DNA of 64,000 bases from Ruminococcus sp. NK3A76 (GTDB lineage Bacteria; Bacillota; Clostridia; Oscillospirales; Ruminococcaceae). The DNA lies in the NCBI RefSeq assembly GCF_000686125.1, contig NZ_JMMA01000002.1:992001-1056000 (forward strand). The letters run 5' to 3'. Below the pieces are notes generated by a model, which was given only the letters and a program-made list of their open reading frames with translations, was not told the origin of the DNA and did no database searches. Shown piece after piece: positions 1 to 8,272 of the stretch (position 1 is the stretch's first letter; every line of letters begins with the position of its first letter). Both the position numbers and the translations under genes were made by a program.

Positions 1-117
1 TTTTATGCTTTTAATGCAATTATAAAGATAAATCAAAAAAAATTTGCACCCAATATGCAAGATGCAGGGTATTATATATAGAAACCAAAAAATAATAAAG
101 CTATGGAGGAATTAATC

Positions 118-2400
118 ATGCCAATCAAAACATATCAGCAGTTTATAAAGGATACCAATAATAAAGGTCTTTCTACGGAGCAGATCGACACGCTCACTAA
201 GTTCAAAAATAATATGAGTAATATCTGCAATAACGCTCTTTCATATAATCCACCCGGTAATAGTATGGCTTCTTTGCAAAACCATCTGTGGGGCAATACG
301 ATAACCCTCAATATGCTCAATAAATTTGGCAAACAAGAAGAAATATCAAAGAAGTCAGCGGAAGAAATAGCAAGTGATGATAATACCTTCCGGGAGCGTG
401 CAAATCACATAAACAATGTATTTGCCGATCTTGCAAGCCCCGATCTCATGCCTCACTTTATAAAGGGCGTTTTAGGCGGTAAGAAGCCGATCGAAAACGG
501 CGAAAAGCTGCTTTTAGATACTATTGCTATACTCAATGTTATGTATGGCATGAATATTGATATAAACGCTTTCCAGAAGGCAATAGATAAAGAAAAGAAG
601 ATAGAACAGCCGCAGATCGATGAAAACGGCCTTACACCCGCAGATAAGGCAGTCCTTAAGGTGGAGCAGGACAGCTTTTCGGTACAGCTTGACGGTGTAT
701 CCGCAGGCCTTAGCACAAAGCACAGAACAGGTCTTGGCTTTGGCGTTGGTACGACATCAGACGAGCTTCAGGCAACAAAGGATGCCCTTGCTGACTACAA
801 GGCTTATTTAGCTGATCCCAAGAACCCGAAGTTTGAGGGCAAGAGTGAGCTTGATATGCTCACAGCCCTTAAAGGTGCTGCCGATAACTATATGACTATA
901 AAGCGTCAAAACGGCAAGGGAGATACTTCATCACCAGACTGGCTGCCTAAAACAAACATGGGGCAGGAAAGGTTCAAGGCTAACAAGAGTATATCGGAGC
1001 TTGCAGGCAAAAGAATAGCCGAGCTACAGGAAAAGGCAAAAGCATTGCAGGAAAAACAGGCCGCCGAAAATATGACTGTAAGCGAGAAAATAAATGATAT
1101 TTCCAAGAATATTGATGAAAACAGTATAAATATCGTAAATCCCGATGAGCAGAAGAGGGCACGTGAAAGATATGTAAGAAATGCCACAGCCGATATGCTT
1201 GCGTGGAAGGCACTTGAGAAAAAGCATGGGAAAGAACCCTTTAAGAACTTTGAACAGCTTCATGCGCAGGAAAAGGAAAAGATCATGGGCACTAAGGCGT
1301 TTGAGGCATTACAGAATAATCTTAAGGATCTAAGTGCGATAGAACGTGAGCGTATACTGAAAAAGCCCGAGGAGCTTGCCGGCATTTACACAAGAAATGA
1401 AGCTTTTTATGATGATATAACAGCAAAAATAAACAATGCCCCCGAAGGCTCTATAGCTCGTATTCAGTACGAATTATCGGAGAATTACCATAAGAGTAAC
1501 GTTTATTCATATGGTGACATAAAGAGATGTATCGCTCTGGAAATGTACAAGCAGGAGGCGGGCGCAAACACAAAATTCAATAATTCGGAATTAGAGAAAA
1601 CCTATTTGCCGCTTGTTGACGAGCAAATAGTAAAAACTATGATGAATGGCAAGACACAGAAGGCACTTGAAGCCTATCTGTCCGATCCGTCAGAGCTGCT
1701 TTATGACTATGATCAGACTTTGTCGAAAACATTTGGCAATAAGGTCAATGACGAAAAGCAGAACCAAATGCCCGGAAGCATTTCAGAGTATCAGGATAAT
1801 ATAAGAGATCTTATTAACGAAGAACCGCCGGCAGAGGATTTTGAATACGTAAAGAATGAAATAATGCGCAACACTGCCCGTATAATCGCTACAAGAAGTA
1901 TTTGGCCCAAAACCGATACACGAACCGAAGAGGAGATAAAGATTGACCTTGGCAAGAATGTCATGGGAATAGATGACGTGTCAGGCGAGGGAAAGCTATT
2001 TGGTAAAAATACCAAAGAGCTGCCTGAAAGTATAAAGGGTAAAAAAGCTAAAGTGAACTGGAATAAAATGTCCTTAAAGGAAAAGGCGATAGCATACGGC
2101 GAAGATGTGTATGACGGCTACAAGAAGGATCTGGGTAATAAGATACAGCAGCGTGAAGAAATTGCTCAGGAGCTATATTCTGAAAGAGATGACTTCCAGT
2201 ATATGTTTGACAAGGCAAAGACCTGGAAGGACGTTGTTGATCTTTCAAAAAAGGTGCTTGCCCCGAATACCAAGAGCGTTATGCACGAGCTGTACAGGTC
2301 ATCAAAAGAGCTTAAAAATCTTAAAGAACAGTCAGCCAATGCGGACAAGAGTATTGCTAAGACCAATGTAGTTGAAAAGAAAGGCGCTGTAATACAGTAA
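118..2400 (+). CDS. Large hypothetical cytoplasmic protein (760 aa)
   Basis: I do not recognise this protein. It is hydrophilic, rich in Lys, Glu and Asn, and shows no signal peptide, membrane segment or catalytic motif. Long stretches read as alpha helix, with a probable coiled coil around residues 300-340. An ATG at 103 is in frame, but a GGAGGA ribosome site at 106-111 lies inside that longer version, so the ATG at 118 is the likely start. It stands alone and ends just before a strong hairpin terminator. Its bases are more A+T-rich than the dlt-like region of the same window. It could be a host protein or an old acquisition. Confidence 0.8.
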   Translation: MPIKTYQQFIKDTNNKGLSTEQIDTLTKFKNNMSNICNNALSYNPPGNSMASLQNHLWGNTITLNMLNKFGKQEEISKKSAEEIASDDNTFRERANHINNVFADLASPDLMPHFIKGVLGGKKPIENGEKLLLDTIAILNVMYGMNIDINAFQKAIDKEKKIEQPQIDENGLTPADKAVLKVEQDSFSVQLDGVSAGLSTKHRTGLGFGVGTTSDELQATKDALADYKAYLADPKNPKFEGKSELDMLTALKGAADNYMTIKRQNGKGDTSSPDWLPKTNMGQERFKANKSISELAGKRIAELQEKAKALQEKQAAENMTVSEKINDISKNIDENSINIVNPDEQKRARERYVRNATADMLAWKALEKKHGKEPFKNFEQLHAQEKEKIMGTKAFEALQNNLKDLSAIERERILKKPEELAGIYTRNEAFYDDITAKINNAPEGSIARIQYELSENYHKSNVYSYGDIKRCIALEMYKQEAGANTKFNNSELEKTYLPLVDEQIVKTMMNGKTQKALEAYLSDPSELLYDYDQTLSKTFGNKVNDEKQNQMPGSISEYQDNIRDLINEEPPAEDFEYVKNEIMRNTARIIATRSIWPKTDTRTEEEIKIDLGKNVMGIDDVSGEGKLFGKNTKELPESIKGKKAKVNWNKMSLKEKAIAYGEDVYDGYKKDLGNKIQQREEIAQELYSERDDFQYMFDKAKTWKDVVDLSKKVLAPNTKSVMHELYRSSKELKNLKEQSANADKSIAKTNVVEKKGAVIQ

Positions 2401-2471
2401 CTTCGTGAATAAGCCTTTTCAAAGAACTCCATACTTCCTGGCTTACTATCATCAAACTTTAATAAAGATCT

Positions 2472-2500
2472 GCCACCACCTTTTGTGTGGTGGCTTTTTT
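2472..2500 (+). terminator. Rho-independent terminator
   Basis: A perfect 8-bp stem (GCCACCAC / GTGGTGGC) with a 7-base loop is followed by six T residues, 70 bases after the stop of the 760-residue ORF. Confidence 0.9.
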
Positions 2501-2549
2501 CTGCTGTCTTATCCTTGTATATATGATTTCTTCTTATAACTTCAATTGA

Positions 2550-2578
2550 TTGACTTTGATCCTGAAATATAGTATAAT
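2550..2578 (+). promoter_or_regulatory. Sigma-A promoter of the MATE gene
   Basis: TTGACT at 2550-2555 and TATAAT at 2573-2578 are 17 bases apart, about 50 bases before the start of the MATE-family gene. Confidence 0.8.
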
Positions 2579-2631
2579 AAATTAATAAGCTGCTAACGGG
2601 TCAATCGGTATCGATCTTGGAAAGGAAAAAT

Positions 2632-4431
2632 ATGTCATCAATCAATAAAAAAGCAAAACGTTGGGCGTTGGTGGATCAAAGCTTTCTGTCACTGTTCATC
2701 ACTTTTTCTCTTATTGAACTTACAAATATCGGAGCAGGTATCATTGACGGACTTGTAGTAAGTAATTTTTTCGACCCAGACTCTCTGGCGGCGGTCGGCA
2801 TAGCAAGCCCGATGTTCAGTATCAGCGGCATCATCAGCGGTCTGTTTGCAACAGGTATGCAGACAATGTGCGCCCAGGAGCTTGGAAAGGGTAATATCAA
2901 AGCACTTAACAGGGTCTTCTCGGCAGTATTCTATATCAGTATTGCTGTATCACTTGTATTTATGACAGCAGAGCTTGTATTTGCACCGCAGCTTGCATTT
3001 CTGTTCGGAGCTTCCGGCAATGGTGCAGGTCTTGCAGAGCTTTCATCTCAATACATAAGAGGATTAGCGATAGGTTTCCCTGCGATCGTGCTTTCTGTTG
3101 TTGTTTCGGCATGCTGTCAGCTTGACAGCGACAGGAAAAGAGTCATGCGTGCCACTATCGTTTATTCGGTCGTTAATATCATTTCCGATCTTATTGTAGT
3201 TGTGCTGAAACTTGGAGTTTTTGGTATAGGTCTTGCAACATCTATTGGCATTTATGTGCAGCTCGGGTATCTGCTGCTGCATTTTAAGACTAAGGACAGA
3301 ATGATCCGCCTGACAAAGCTCGATACAAGCTTAAAAGAAATGCTTGAGATCATGTCACTTGGAACAGAAAAGGCTTTGCGGCGCATAGGAAATGTCATTG
3401 CCCCTGTTGTTGTAAACAAGATGATGATACATTACGGTGGTCTACTTGCTATGTCTGCAATGGCCGTTCAGAATAATGTGATGGATTTTGTAGATTTTAT
3501 GGCAATAGGTCTTGCTGATGCGACTGCTTTACAGGTCGGGGTATTCTATGGCGAAAAAAATGACGAGGCTATCAAAGAAACAGTAAACTGTATTCACCGC
3601 AATGCCGTATTATTTCTCGGCACATTATGTATCATTTTACTGATACTTTCAAAACCGATAACCTCTATTTATATTTCCGAGCGAGGAGAGCTTTTCAATA
3701 TGTCACTATTCGGTGTATATATGACAGGCTTGCTCGCTGTACCGAATGCATTAGTCAGAACAAGAATATCTTATTTGCAGTCTGTACACAAAACAAAAAA
3801 TATGCAGGCAATGACCTTTCTATTCTTTATCGTTTTTACTATTTTGTGTGCCCTGATACTCGGTAATTTGTTCGGTGCCTACGGTATCCTCGGAACAAAG
3901 CTGTTTTCAGCTATACTCACACTTATAACAGTGTGGCTATTCTATGCTGTAAAATGCAAAAAGCTGTTCCCCTCACGGGACAACTATCTGGCACTGCCCG
4001 ACAGCTTTAAATTAAGCCCCGGAGATGTCATATCTCTTGACATACAAGACACTAATGACGTAATTATTGTTTCCGAGCAGATACAGCTTTTCTGCAAGGG
4101 TCACAAGACGGACAGCAAAACAGTAATGAGTGCAGCACTGTGCTTTGAAGAACTGGCTATCAATATCATAAACTTCGGTTTTCCAAAATGCAAGCGCAAG
4201 CCCTGTATCGACCTTCGTCTTGTATTTTCAAAAGATGAAATGGTCATGCGTCTGCGTGATAACTGCCCGATGTTCGATGTTGAGCGGTATATTGCCCAGG
4301 CTATAGACAGGACGGATAAATCTACTAAAAAAAGGTTTGGCTTGAAAATTATAAGCGGTTTAGCAGACAATATCAGTTATGTTCATTCACTTGAAAATAA
4401 TAACGTAATTATCAGATTTCCAAATCATTGA
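2632..4431 (+). CDS. MATE-family transporter fused to a histidine-kinase-like ATPase domain
   Basis: Residues 1 to about 450 are a 12-helix MATE (MatE) Na+/H+-coupled multidrug efflux transporter. It begins with the typical sequence SLFITFSLIELTNIG and has an internal repeat of the six-helix half. After a short linker the last 130 residues form an RsbW-like HATPase domain, with an N-box-like CFEELAINIINFGF, a DNCPMFD motif in place of the usual DNG box, and a late FGLKIISG motif. An in-frame TTG at 2617 precedes it, but AAAGGA at 2621-2626 points to the ATG at 2632. The ATPase part is cytoplasmic and may bind ATP to sense or regulate, but that is inference. Confidence 0.88.
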   Translation: MSSINKKAKRWALVDQSFLSLFITFSLIELTNIGAGIIDGLVVSNFFDPDSLAAVGIASPMFSISGIISGLFATGMQTMCAQELGKGNIKALNRVFSAVFYISIAVSLVFMTAELVFAPQLAFLFGASGNGAGLAELSSQYIRGLAIGFPAIVLSVVVSACCQLDSDRKRVMRATIVYSVVNIISDLIVVVLKLGVFGIGLATSIGIYVQLGYLLLHFKTKDRMIRLTKLDTSLKEMLEIMSLGTEKALRRIGNVIAPVVVNKMMIHYGGLLAMSAMAVQNNVMDFVDFMAIGLADATALQVGVFYGEKNDEAIKETVNCIHRNAVLFLGTLCIILLILSKPITSIYISERGELFNMSLFGVYMTGLLAVPNALVRTRISYLQSVHKTKNMQAMTFLFFIVFTILCALILGNLFGAYGILGTKLFSAILTLITVWLFYAVKCKKLFPSRDNYLALPDSFKLSPGDVISLDIQDTNDVIIVSEQIQLFCKGHKTDSKTVMSAALCFEELAINIINFGFPKCKRKPCIDLRLVFSKDEMVMRLRDNCPMFDVERYIAQAIDRTDKSTKKRFGLKIISGLADNISYVHSLENNNVIIRFPNH

Positions 4432-4455
4432 TATATCGGATAAATATATGAAAAC

Positions 4456-4506
4456 TGCCCCCCCGCTCCTGCCTTTATGGTAAGAACGGGGGCTGAATTT
4501 TATTAT
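4456..4506. terminator. GC-rich hairpin between convergent genes
   Basis: CCCCCGCTC at about 4460-4468 pairs with GAACGGGGG at 4484-4492 with one mismatch and is followed by a T-rich stretch. It lies after the MATE gene and faces the minus-strand genes to its right, so it could terminate both ways. It may also be the original terminator of the spore-protein gene split by the element (see findings). Confidence 0.6.
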
Positions 4507-4525
4507 ATGGTTATATATTTAACGC

Positions 4526-4530
4526 ACCAT
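4526..4530 (+). other. Candidate left attachment core (ACCAT) of the 29-kb element
   Basis: ACCAT here is repeated in the same orientation at 33561-33565, inside the truncated spore-protein gene. The core touches the stop codon of the SSB-like gene. On the minus strand the outside sequence continues ATGGTGCGTTAA, which would end the spore protein as Met-Val-Arg-stop. Five bases alone is weak evidence. Confidence 0.35.
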
Positions 4531-5190
4531 TTAAAGACGAAGCCCTCCCCCGTCCGTTATCTTCTTCATTGTCACGGCTCTCACCCCGTCAATAAGACCT
4601 ATAATGACAACTCTGTCGCCTTTTTTAAAGCTATTGGCAGCATATTCTGCCGTTTCCTTCCATGCTGTGCAAACGACCACGTCATTCCTGCCGTTTCGTT
4701 TGAGATACAGATTAAAACGTGTGAACGTTATCCCGTTTTGTGATTGACGCAAGGTCACATCAGTACATATGATGCCCTCGACCGTGATAGGGGTACTGAA
4801 TCTCTTTTGCGTACTCAACTGCACCTTTACTTCATTTTTTTCATTAGCAAGCTCCCTGCGCAGTTTGTCAATTTCCTCGTCCTTGTACTCTATGATAGAC
4901 TTCAGCGCATCTATATATTTCCATGTGGCATCAAGGCTCATTCTTTCACGGAACTGTTCCTTCCATTCATGGGGCATATTCTGAAAGGATTGCAGCTGCA
5001 TAAGAGTGTCGTATGCAGAACTTACTATCGTTCTGTCAGCCTCTGCCGAGGCTGTGACATATTCCGATACACCTACAGACTCAAAGCGCTCGGGCTTCTC
5101 TGCGGCACCTGAGAACAAGGCATTCATTCTCCTGTCGAATTGATCTGCCTCGTCATCACTTAACGGCGTTGAAAATGTAAACTCACTCAT
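4531..5190 (-). CDS. SSB-like protein with C-terminal OB fold
   Basis: The last 85 residues read as a single-stranded DNA-binding OB fold: TVEGIICTDVTLRQSQNG, then a beta-strand-rich region with WKETAEYAANSFKKGDRVVI, the signature of the SSB/PriB family. The first 130 residues are acidic and helical, so the domain order is the reverse of housekeeping SSB, and no acidic SSB tail is visible. The upstream in-frame ATG at 5217 is less likely because AAGGAGG lies between it and the ATG at 5190. It is the leftmost gene of the element and probably serves element replication or transfer. Its final codon touches the proposed attachment core. Confidence 0.75.
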   Translation of the reverse strand: MSEFTFSTPLSDDEADQFDRRMNALFSGAAEKPERFESVGVSEYVTASAEADRTIVSSAYDTLMQLQSFQNMPHEWKEQFRERMSLDATWKYIDALKSIIEYKDEEIDKLRRELANEKNEVKVQLSTQKRFSTPITVEGIICTDVTLRQSQNGITFTRFNLYLKRNGRNDVVVCTAWKETAEYAANSFKKGDRVVIIGLIDGVRAVTMKKITDGGGLRL

Positions 5191-5262
5191 AGAATTTTCC
5201 TCCTTTTGATACTCCATTCCTTTCGGTCAGAACTGTCTGATTTTCAGCGTATCTATCAGCTT

Positions 5263-5598
5263 TTATAATTCTTCAAGGTTTTCATCACTCTTGCTGCCGA
5301 ATTCTTCAAGCCCGAAATTCACACTTATGCCCTCATCAATAATAATGTAATAGCGTGTGTAATAATCGTTGCCCTCGGGCTCTTCGGGGTATTCATAGGC
5401 GTAGTTTATTATAACTGTTTCATACCCGTTAATTTTCGTAGTTTCGGTGCTTTTTACTTCAAGTCCGCCGTGAGGTGCGAGTGCGTCTGCATTTATCAAA
5501 AGATGATCTGCGTAGGAATCGCCTGCAAGCCTTGTTTCAATACCACCGTTGTTTGAAACAGCCATTGATATTTGCGTGCAGGACGCCGATCGCAGCAC
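5263..5598 (-). pseudogene. C-terminal remnant of an unknown protein
   Basis: This open frame encodes a beta-rich region with KINGYETVIINYAYEYPE and ends properly at 5263. It has no ATG and no convincing ribosome site; the first usable codon is GTG at 5598. It begins right beside the terminator of the serine recombinase, which suggests that the 5' part was removed when the recombinase module inserted. It could be the tail of a secreted or lipoprotein-type domain. I do not recognise the family. Confidence 0.4.
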
Positions 5599-5610
5599 TC
5601 CACCATATTT

Positions 5611-5637
5611 TGAAAACGGCGTAAAATCGCCGTTTCC
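5611..5637 (-). terminator. Terminator of serine recombinase 1
   Basis: AAACGGCG / CGCCGTTT form a stem directly after the recombinase stop codon, read on the minus strand and followed by a short T-rich stretch. Confidence 0.75.
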
Positions 5638-7185
5638 TTATATACTGAATTTCACCTCAATGCCATTTTCATCACTCACATAGACCGCTTCAAGCATAAC
5701 CGCCGCAAGCTCGTGCTTTTCAGGAATGGAGAGCTTGTCCCAATGCTTCATCGGCTTTTCCAAAGGCGCGGTATCAACCGTCCTGCGCTTGCGAGCCTTA
5801 GCTTGCATCTTTCGCTCCAGAGCCGACTTCTGTTCGTGTAGCTCATTGACCGTGTTTTGAATATACTCAAACAGCACCGTATCGGCATCACCGAGCTTTT
5901 TCATCAGCTTGCGAATTTCTTCATCTATCTTGATTATCTCAGCCCTCAACGCTTCGGTGTCGGCATCGGGAGCGTCTGCACTTCGCTTTGCGATAACAAG
6001 CCGATCGATACGGTCACGCATCGCCTGCAGGGCAGCACTCTCGACTTCTTCGGGACGAAGTTTCAGGAACTTTTTTACACAACCTTTCTTACGGTATGCT
6101 CCCGAATCTCTGAGGTATCTGTAACGCTTTCCGCTGTTAGCATTGTCATAGTAGTGAATTTCCAAATGATAGCCGCAGTGACCGCATTTCAGAAATCCCG
6201 TCAGCCACGAATGATTGGCGTTCGCATTGTTCGGGATACGCTTGTTATGGGCTTTCTTGTCCTGAACGGCAAGCCATACGCTCGCATCGACCAGCCCCTC
6301 ATGATACCCGACCTTAACAAAAGTCACTCCCGAACTTCTATGAATAAACACCCCGTGAATACCGTCATACGCTTCAATATCATCGAGTATCTCATAGCCT
6401 TTGGAAACGAAAAAAGCGTATACCTCTTTGTCGGCTCTCACATACAGCGGACTTTCAAGAATACGGCTGATGTGACTTCTGTCCATATTGTCTTTTACTT
6501 CGCCGTTATGCTTAGAAAGCGTGTAAATATCGTTCTCCTTGAAGTATTCGATCACATCTTTCAGCGAGGTTGACGGCTTCTGATACAAGTCGTAGGCGAT
6601 CTTTACCGACTCTGCCTGCTCCGATGGGACAAGCACCGAGCCTGTTTTGCAATTCACCGTTCTGCGCTCGGAGGTAAATCCATAGTAGGTCTTACCACCC
6701 TGATAGAAGCCTGTTTCCCTTGCTCTTGTGCTGTACGCATCAGCGACACGAGCGGCGATAGTTTCACGCTCAAACTCCGCAAAATTCAGCAGATTGTTTC
6801 GCATCATACGCCCTTCTTTTGTCTCCGTATTGAAAGGCTCTGAAAGAGAATAAACGGTCACACCATAGCGGTCAAGTTCGTCCGTGATATTCAAGTATTC
6901 CCTCATATTTCTGCTGAAACGGTCATACTTCTTCACAACAATTCTGCTGATAAGACCGTCACGGGCGTCCTGCATCATCTGCATAAATGCGGGACGGTGC
7001 TGAACATCTTTTCCCGATTTTCCATCGTCACAATATACCTGATATTCGCAGTCTCCAACGAACCTGATACATTCCTCCCTCTGTGCGGAAATGGACAGCG
7101 AATTGTTGCCCTTATCCTTGTCGCTCACGGAACGGCGGACATAGATTGCCGTAATTCCGTTATTGTTAGTTGTTGTCTTTTTCAT
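5638..7185 (-). CDS. Large serine recombinase 1
   Basis: This is a 515-residue serine integrase/resolvase-family recombinase. The N-terminal catalytic domain has the nucleophile region YVRRSVSDKD and the conserved KKYDRFSRN segment. A recombinase domain follows with a GGKTYYGF motif, then a zinc ribbon starting CGHCGYHL and a C-terminal coiled coil around residues 395-465. Such enzymes cut and rejoin two DNA sites through a phosphoserine link. GGAGG lies about 8 bases before the ATG. It is followed upstream by a TnpW-like gene and a coiled-coil gene, the same order as around the recombinase at 42.2-43.9 kb. It probably moved its own module before becoming part of the larger element. Confidence 0.93.
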   Translation of the reverse strand: MKKTTTNNNGITAIYVRRSVSDKDKGNNSLSISAQREECIRFVGDCEYQVYCDDGKSGKDVQHRPAFMQMMQDARDGLISRIVVKKYDRFSRNMREYLNITDELDRYGVTVYSLSEPFNTETKEGRMMRNNLLNFAEFERETIAARVADAYSTRARETGFYQGGKTYYGFTSERRTVNCKTGSVLVPSEQAESVKIAYDLYQKPSTSLKDVIEYFKENDIYTLSKHNGEVKDNMDRSHISRILESPLYVRADKEVYAFFVSKGYEILDDIEAYDGIHGVFIHRSSGVTFVKVGYHEGLVDASVWLAVQDKKAHNKRIPNNANANHSWLTGFLKCGHCGYHLEIHYYDNANSGKRYRYLRDSGAYRKKGCVKKFLKLRPEEVESAALQAMRDRIDRLVIAKRSADAPDADTEALRAEIIKIDEEIRKLMKKLGDADTVLFEYIQNTVNELHEQKSALERKMQAKARKRRTVDTAPLEKPMKHWDKLSIPEKHELAAVMLEAVYVSDENGIEVKFSI

Positions 7186-7297
7186 ATTATCGACCTCCGA
7201 TTAGTATCAACTTGTTGATACGGCAATCGTACAGCCGATATTGCGGTATCTATATTGTAGCGCATATCGGCTGAGATTGCAAGTTTTTTTCAAAATT

Positions 7298-7468
7298 TTA
7301 CTCAGCGATATACTTTGTGAGAATGTCATAGATACGGTTGATCTTCGCTACCCGAATCGTTTCGGGGACACTCTCGGGACAGGTGACTTTTACTTTAAAC
7401 GCCTTGCCCTTATCGGAGATCATAGTACCTGCCTTCTCTCTGTCTACGGCAGTAGTTGTCTCTTTCAA
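7298..7468 (-). CDS. TnpW-like small protein
   Basis: This is a short protein (56 residues from the TTG at 7468) ending FKVKVTCPESVPETIRVAKI and IYDILTKYIAE, the layout of transposon-encoded TnpW-type proteins that sit just upstream of large serine recombinases. A longer version starts at 7510 with TTG, but AAAGGA six bases before the TTG at 7468 favours the shorter form. The role is unknown; a recombination accessory role is plausible from position. The homologous gene of the second module is at 43964-44182. Confidence 0.6.
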   Translation of the reverse strand: MKETTTAVDREKAGTMISDKGKAFKVKVTCPESVPETIRVAKINRIYDILTKYIAE

Positions 7469-7569
7469 ATTTTTCCTTTCCGCCTGCGATATTTTTCTCT
7501 CTACACGCAATGGCTTTTAGTTGCAGGGTCGTTACTCCTGCACGGAACGTTTTGTTGTCGGATATATAT

Positions 7570-7887
7570 TTAATCCGAGTAAGGATCATTCTTCTCAAAG
7601 AAAGAAGTCTGACCGAGCATTTCTTCCTCGTCATCATCATCGGCATAGCTGTTATCCGACACAGGTTCATCATCAGCACCGGACGTAGCCGCCTGCTCGT
7701 GTTCTCTTGCAATCATATCCGCAAGAGCCTGTCCCTCACAGCTATACTGTTTGCAAAGCGACTGATAGATCAGCAGAGCTTTCTGCTCACTCAGTTTTTC
7801 ACATTCAGCCGTATCAGTCTTGATACGCTCTTTCAGCTTGCCGATCTTCTCATCGAGCTTCATGATCTTCTTTGCGATGTCAGCCAT
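7570..7887 (-). CDS. Coiled-coil element protein, DUF4315-like
   Basis: The protein has about 105 residues with an N-terminal coiled coil (KIMKLDEKIGKLKERI) and an acidic tail (YADDDDEEE), ending FFEKNDPYSD. This matches the protein at 44335-44709, which ends FTDKANPYED, in size, position and C-terminal motif. Proteins of this kind (DUF4315-like) are common in Firmicutes conjugative and mobilizable elements and have no known activity. An ATG at 7905 is possible, but GGTGGTGAT before 7887 suggests the shorter start. Confidence 0.6.
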   Translation of the reverse strand: MADIAKKIMKLDEKIGKLKERIKTDTAECEKLSEQKALLIYQSLCKQYSCEGQALADMIAREHEQAATSGADDEPVSDNSYADDDDEEEMLGQTSFFEKNDPYSD

Positions 7888-8272
7888 ATCATCACCACCG
7901 TTCATTTCGATTTCGGGATTATACCCGATGATAATATTATAGCGCGCAATACCTTACTTTGTCTATTGGCAGTGCGCATGAACTTTGGTGTGCCAGATGA
8001 GTTTTGCGTTCGACAAGTTGTTATGGGGAATTTGATTTTATCACGAAGTCGCATAGCTCCAAACGTTCTAAGGAGTGACTATGCGACTATGAGAGTTCGC
8101 TCAGAAATATTTTCACGAAAGCGATAAAAATAAACCATTCCGACCTGAACGGTCGGAAGAATATCAAAATCAAACCCAGCAAGCTCTGCATATTGTGTAC
8201 ACAAGTTCACAATATGCGCTGGCTTTCAAACCCAGCAAGTAGGAACGCCCAAATGGAGACGTGTCATTACAT
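7888..8272 (+). other. Degenerate oriT-like region without mob genes
   Basis: No gene is visible in this stretch. It has the same architecture as 44980-45181: TTATGGGGA, then a GAAGTCGCATAGCTCC block (GAAAGTCGCACAGCTCC in the other copy), then the hairpin TTCCGACC/GGTCGGAA (8138-8158), then CCAGCAAGC and the inverted repeat GCATATTGTG/CACAATATGC (8188-8217). The 13-base word CAAACCCAGCAAG occurs at 8171 and 8227. The conserved CCCCTAnGACCCCG end and the MobC gene are missing, probably lost when the neighbouring recombinase inserted. Confidence 0.5.

Noticed and set aside
5857-6573. 238-residue frame antisense to serine recombinase 1
   Set aside because: It has no ribosome site, reads as low-similarity sequence and lies fully within a clearly coding gene on the other strand.
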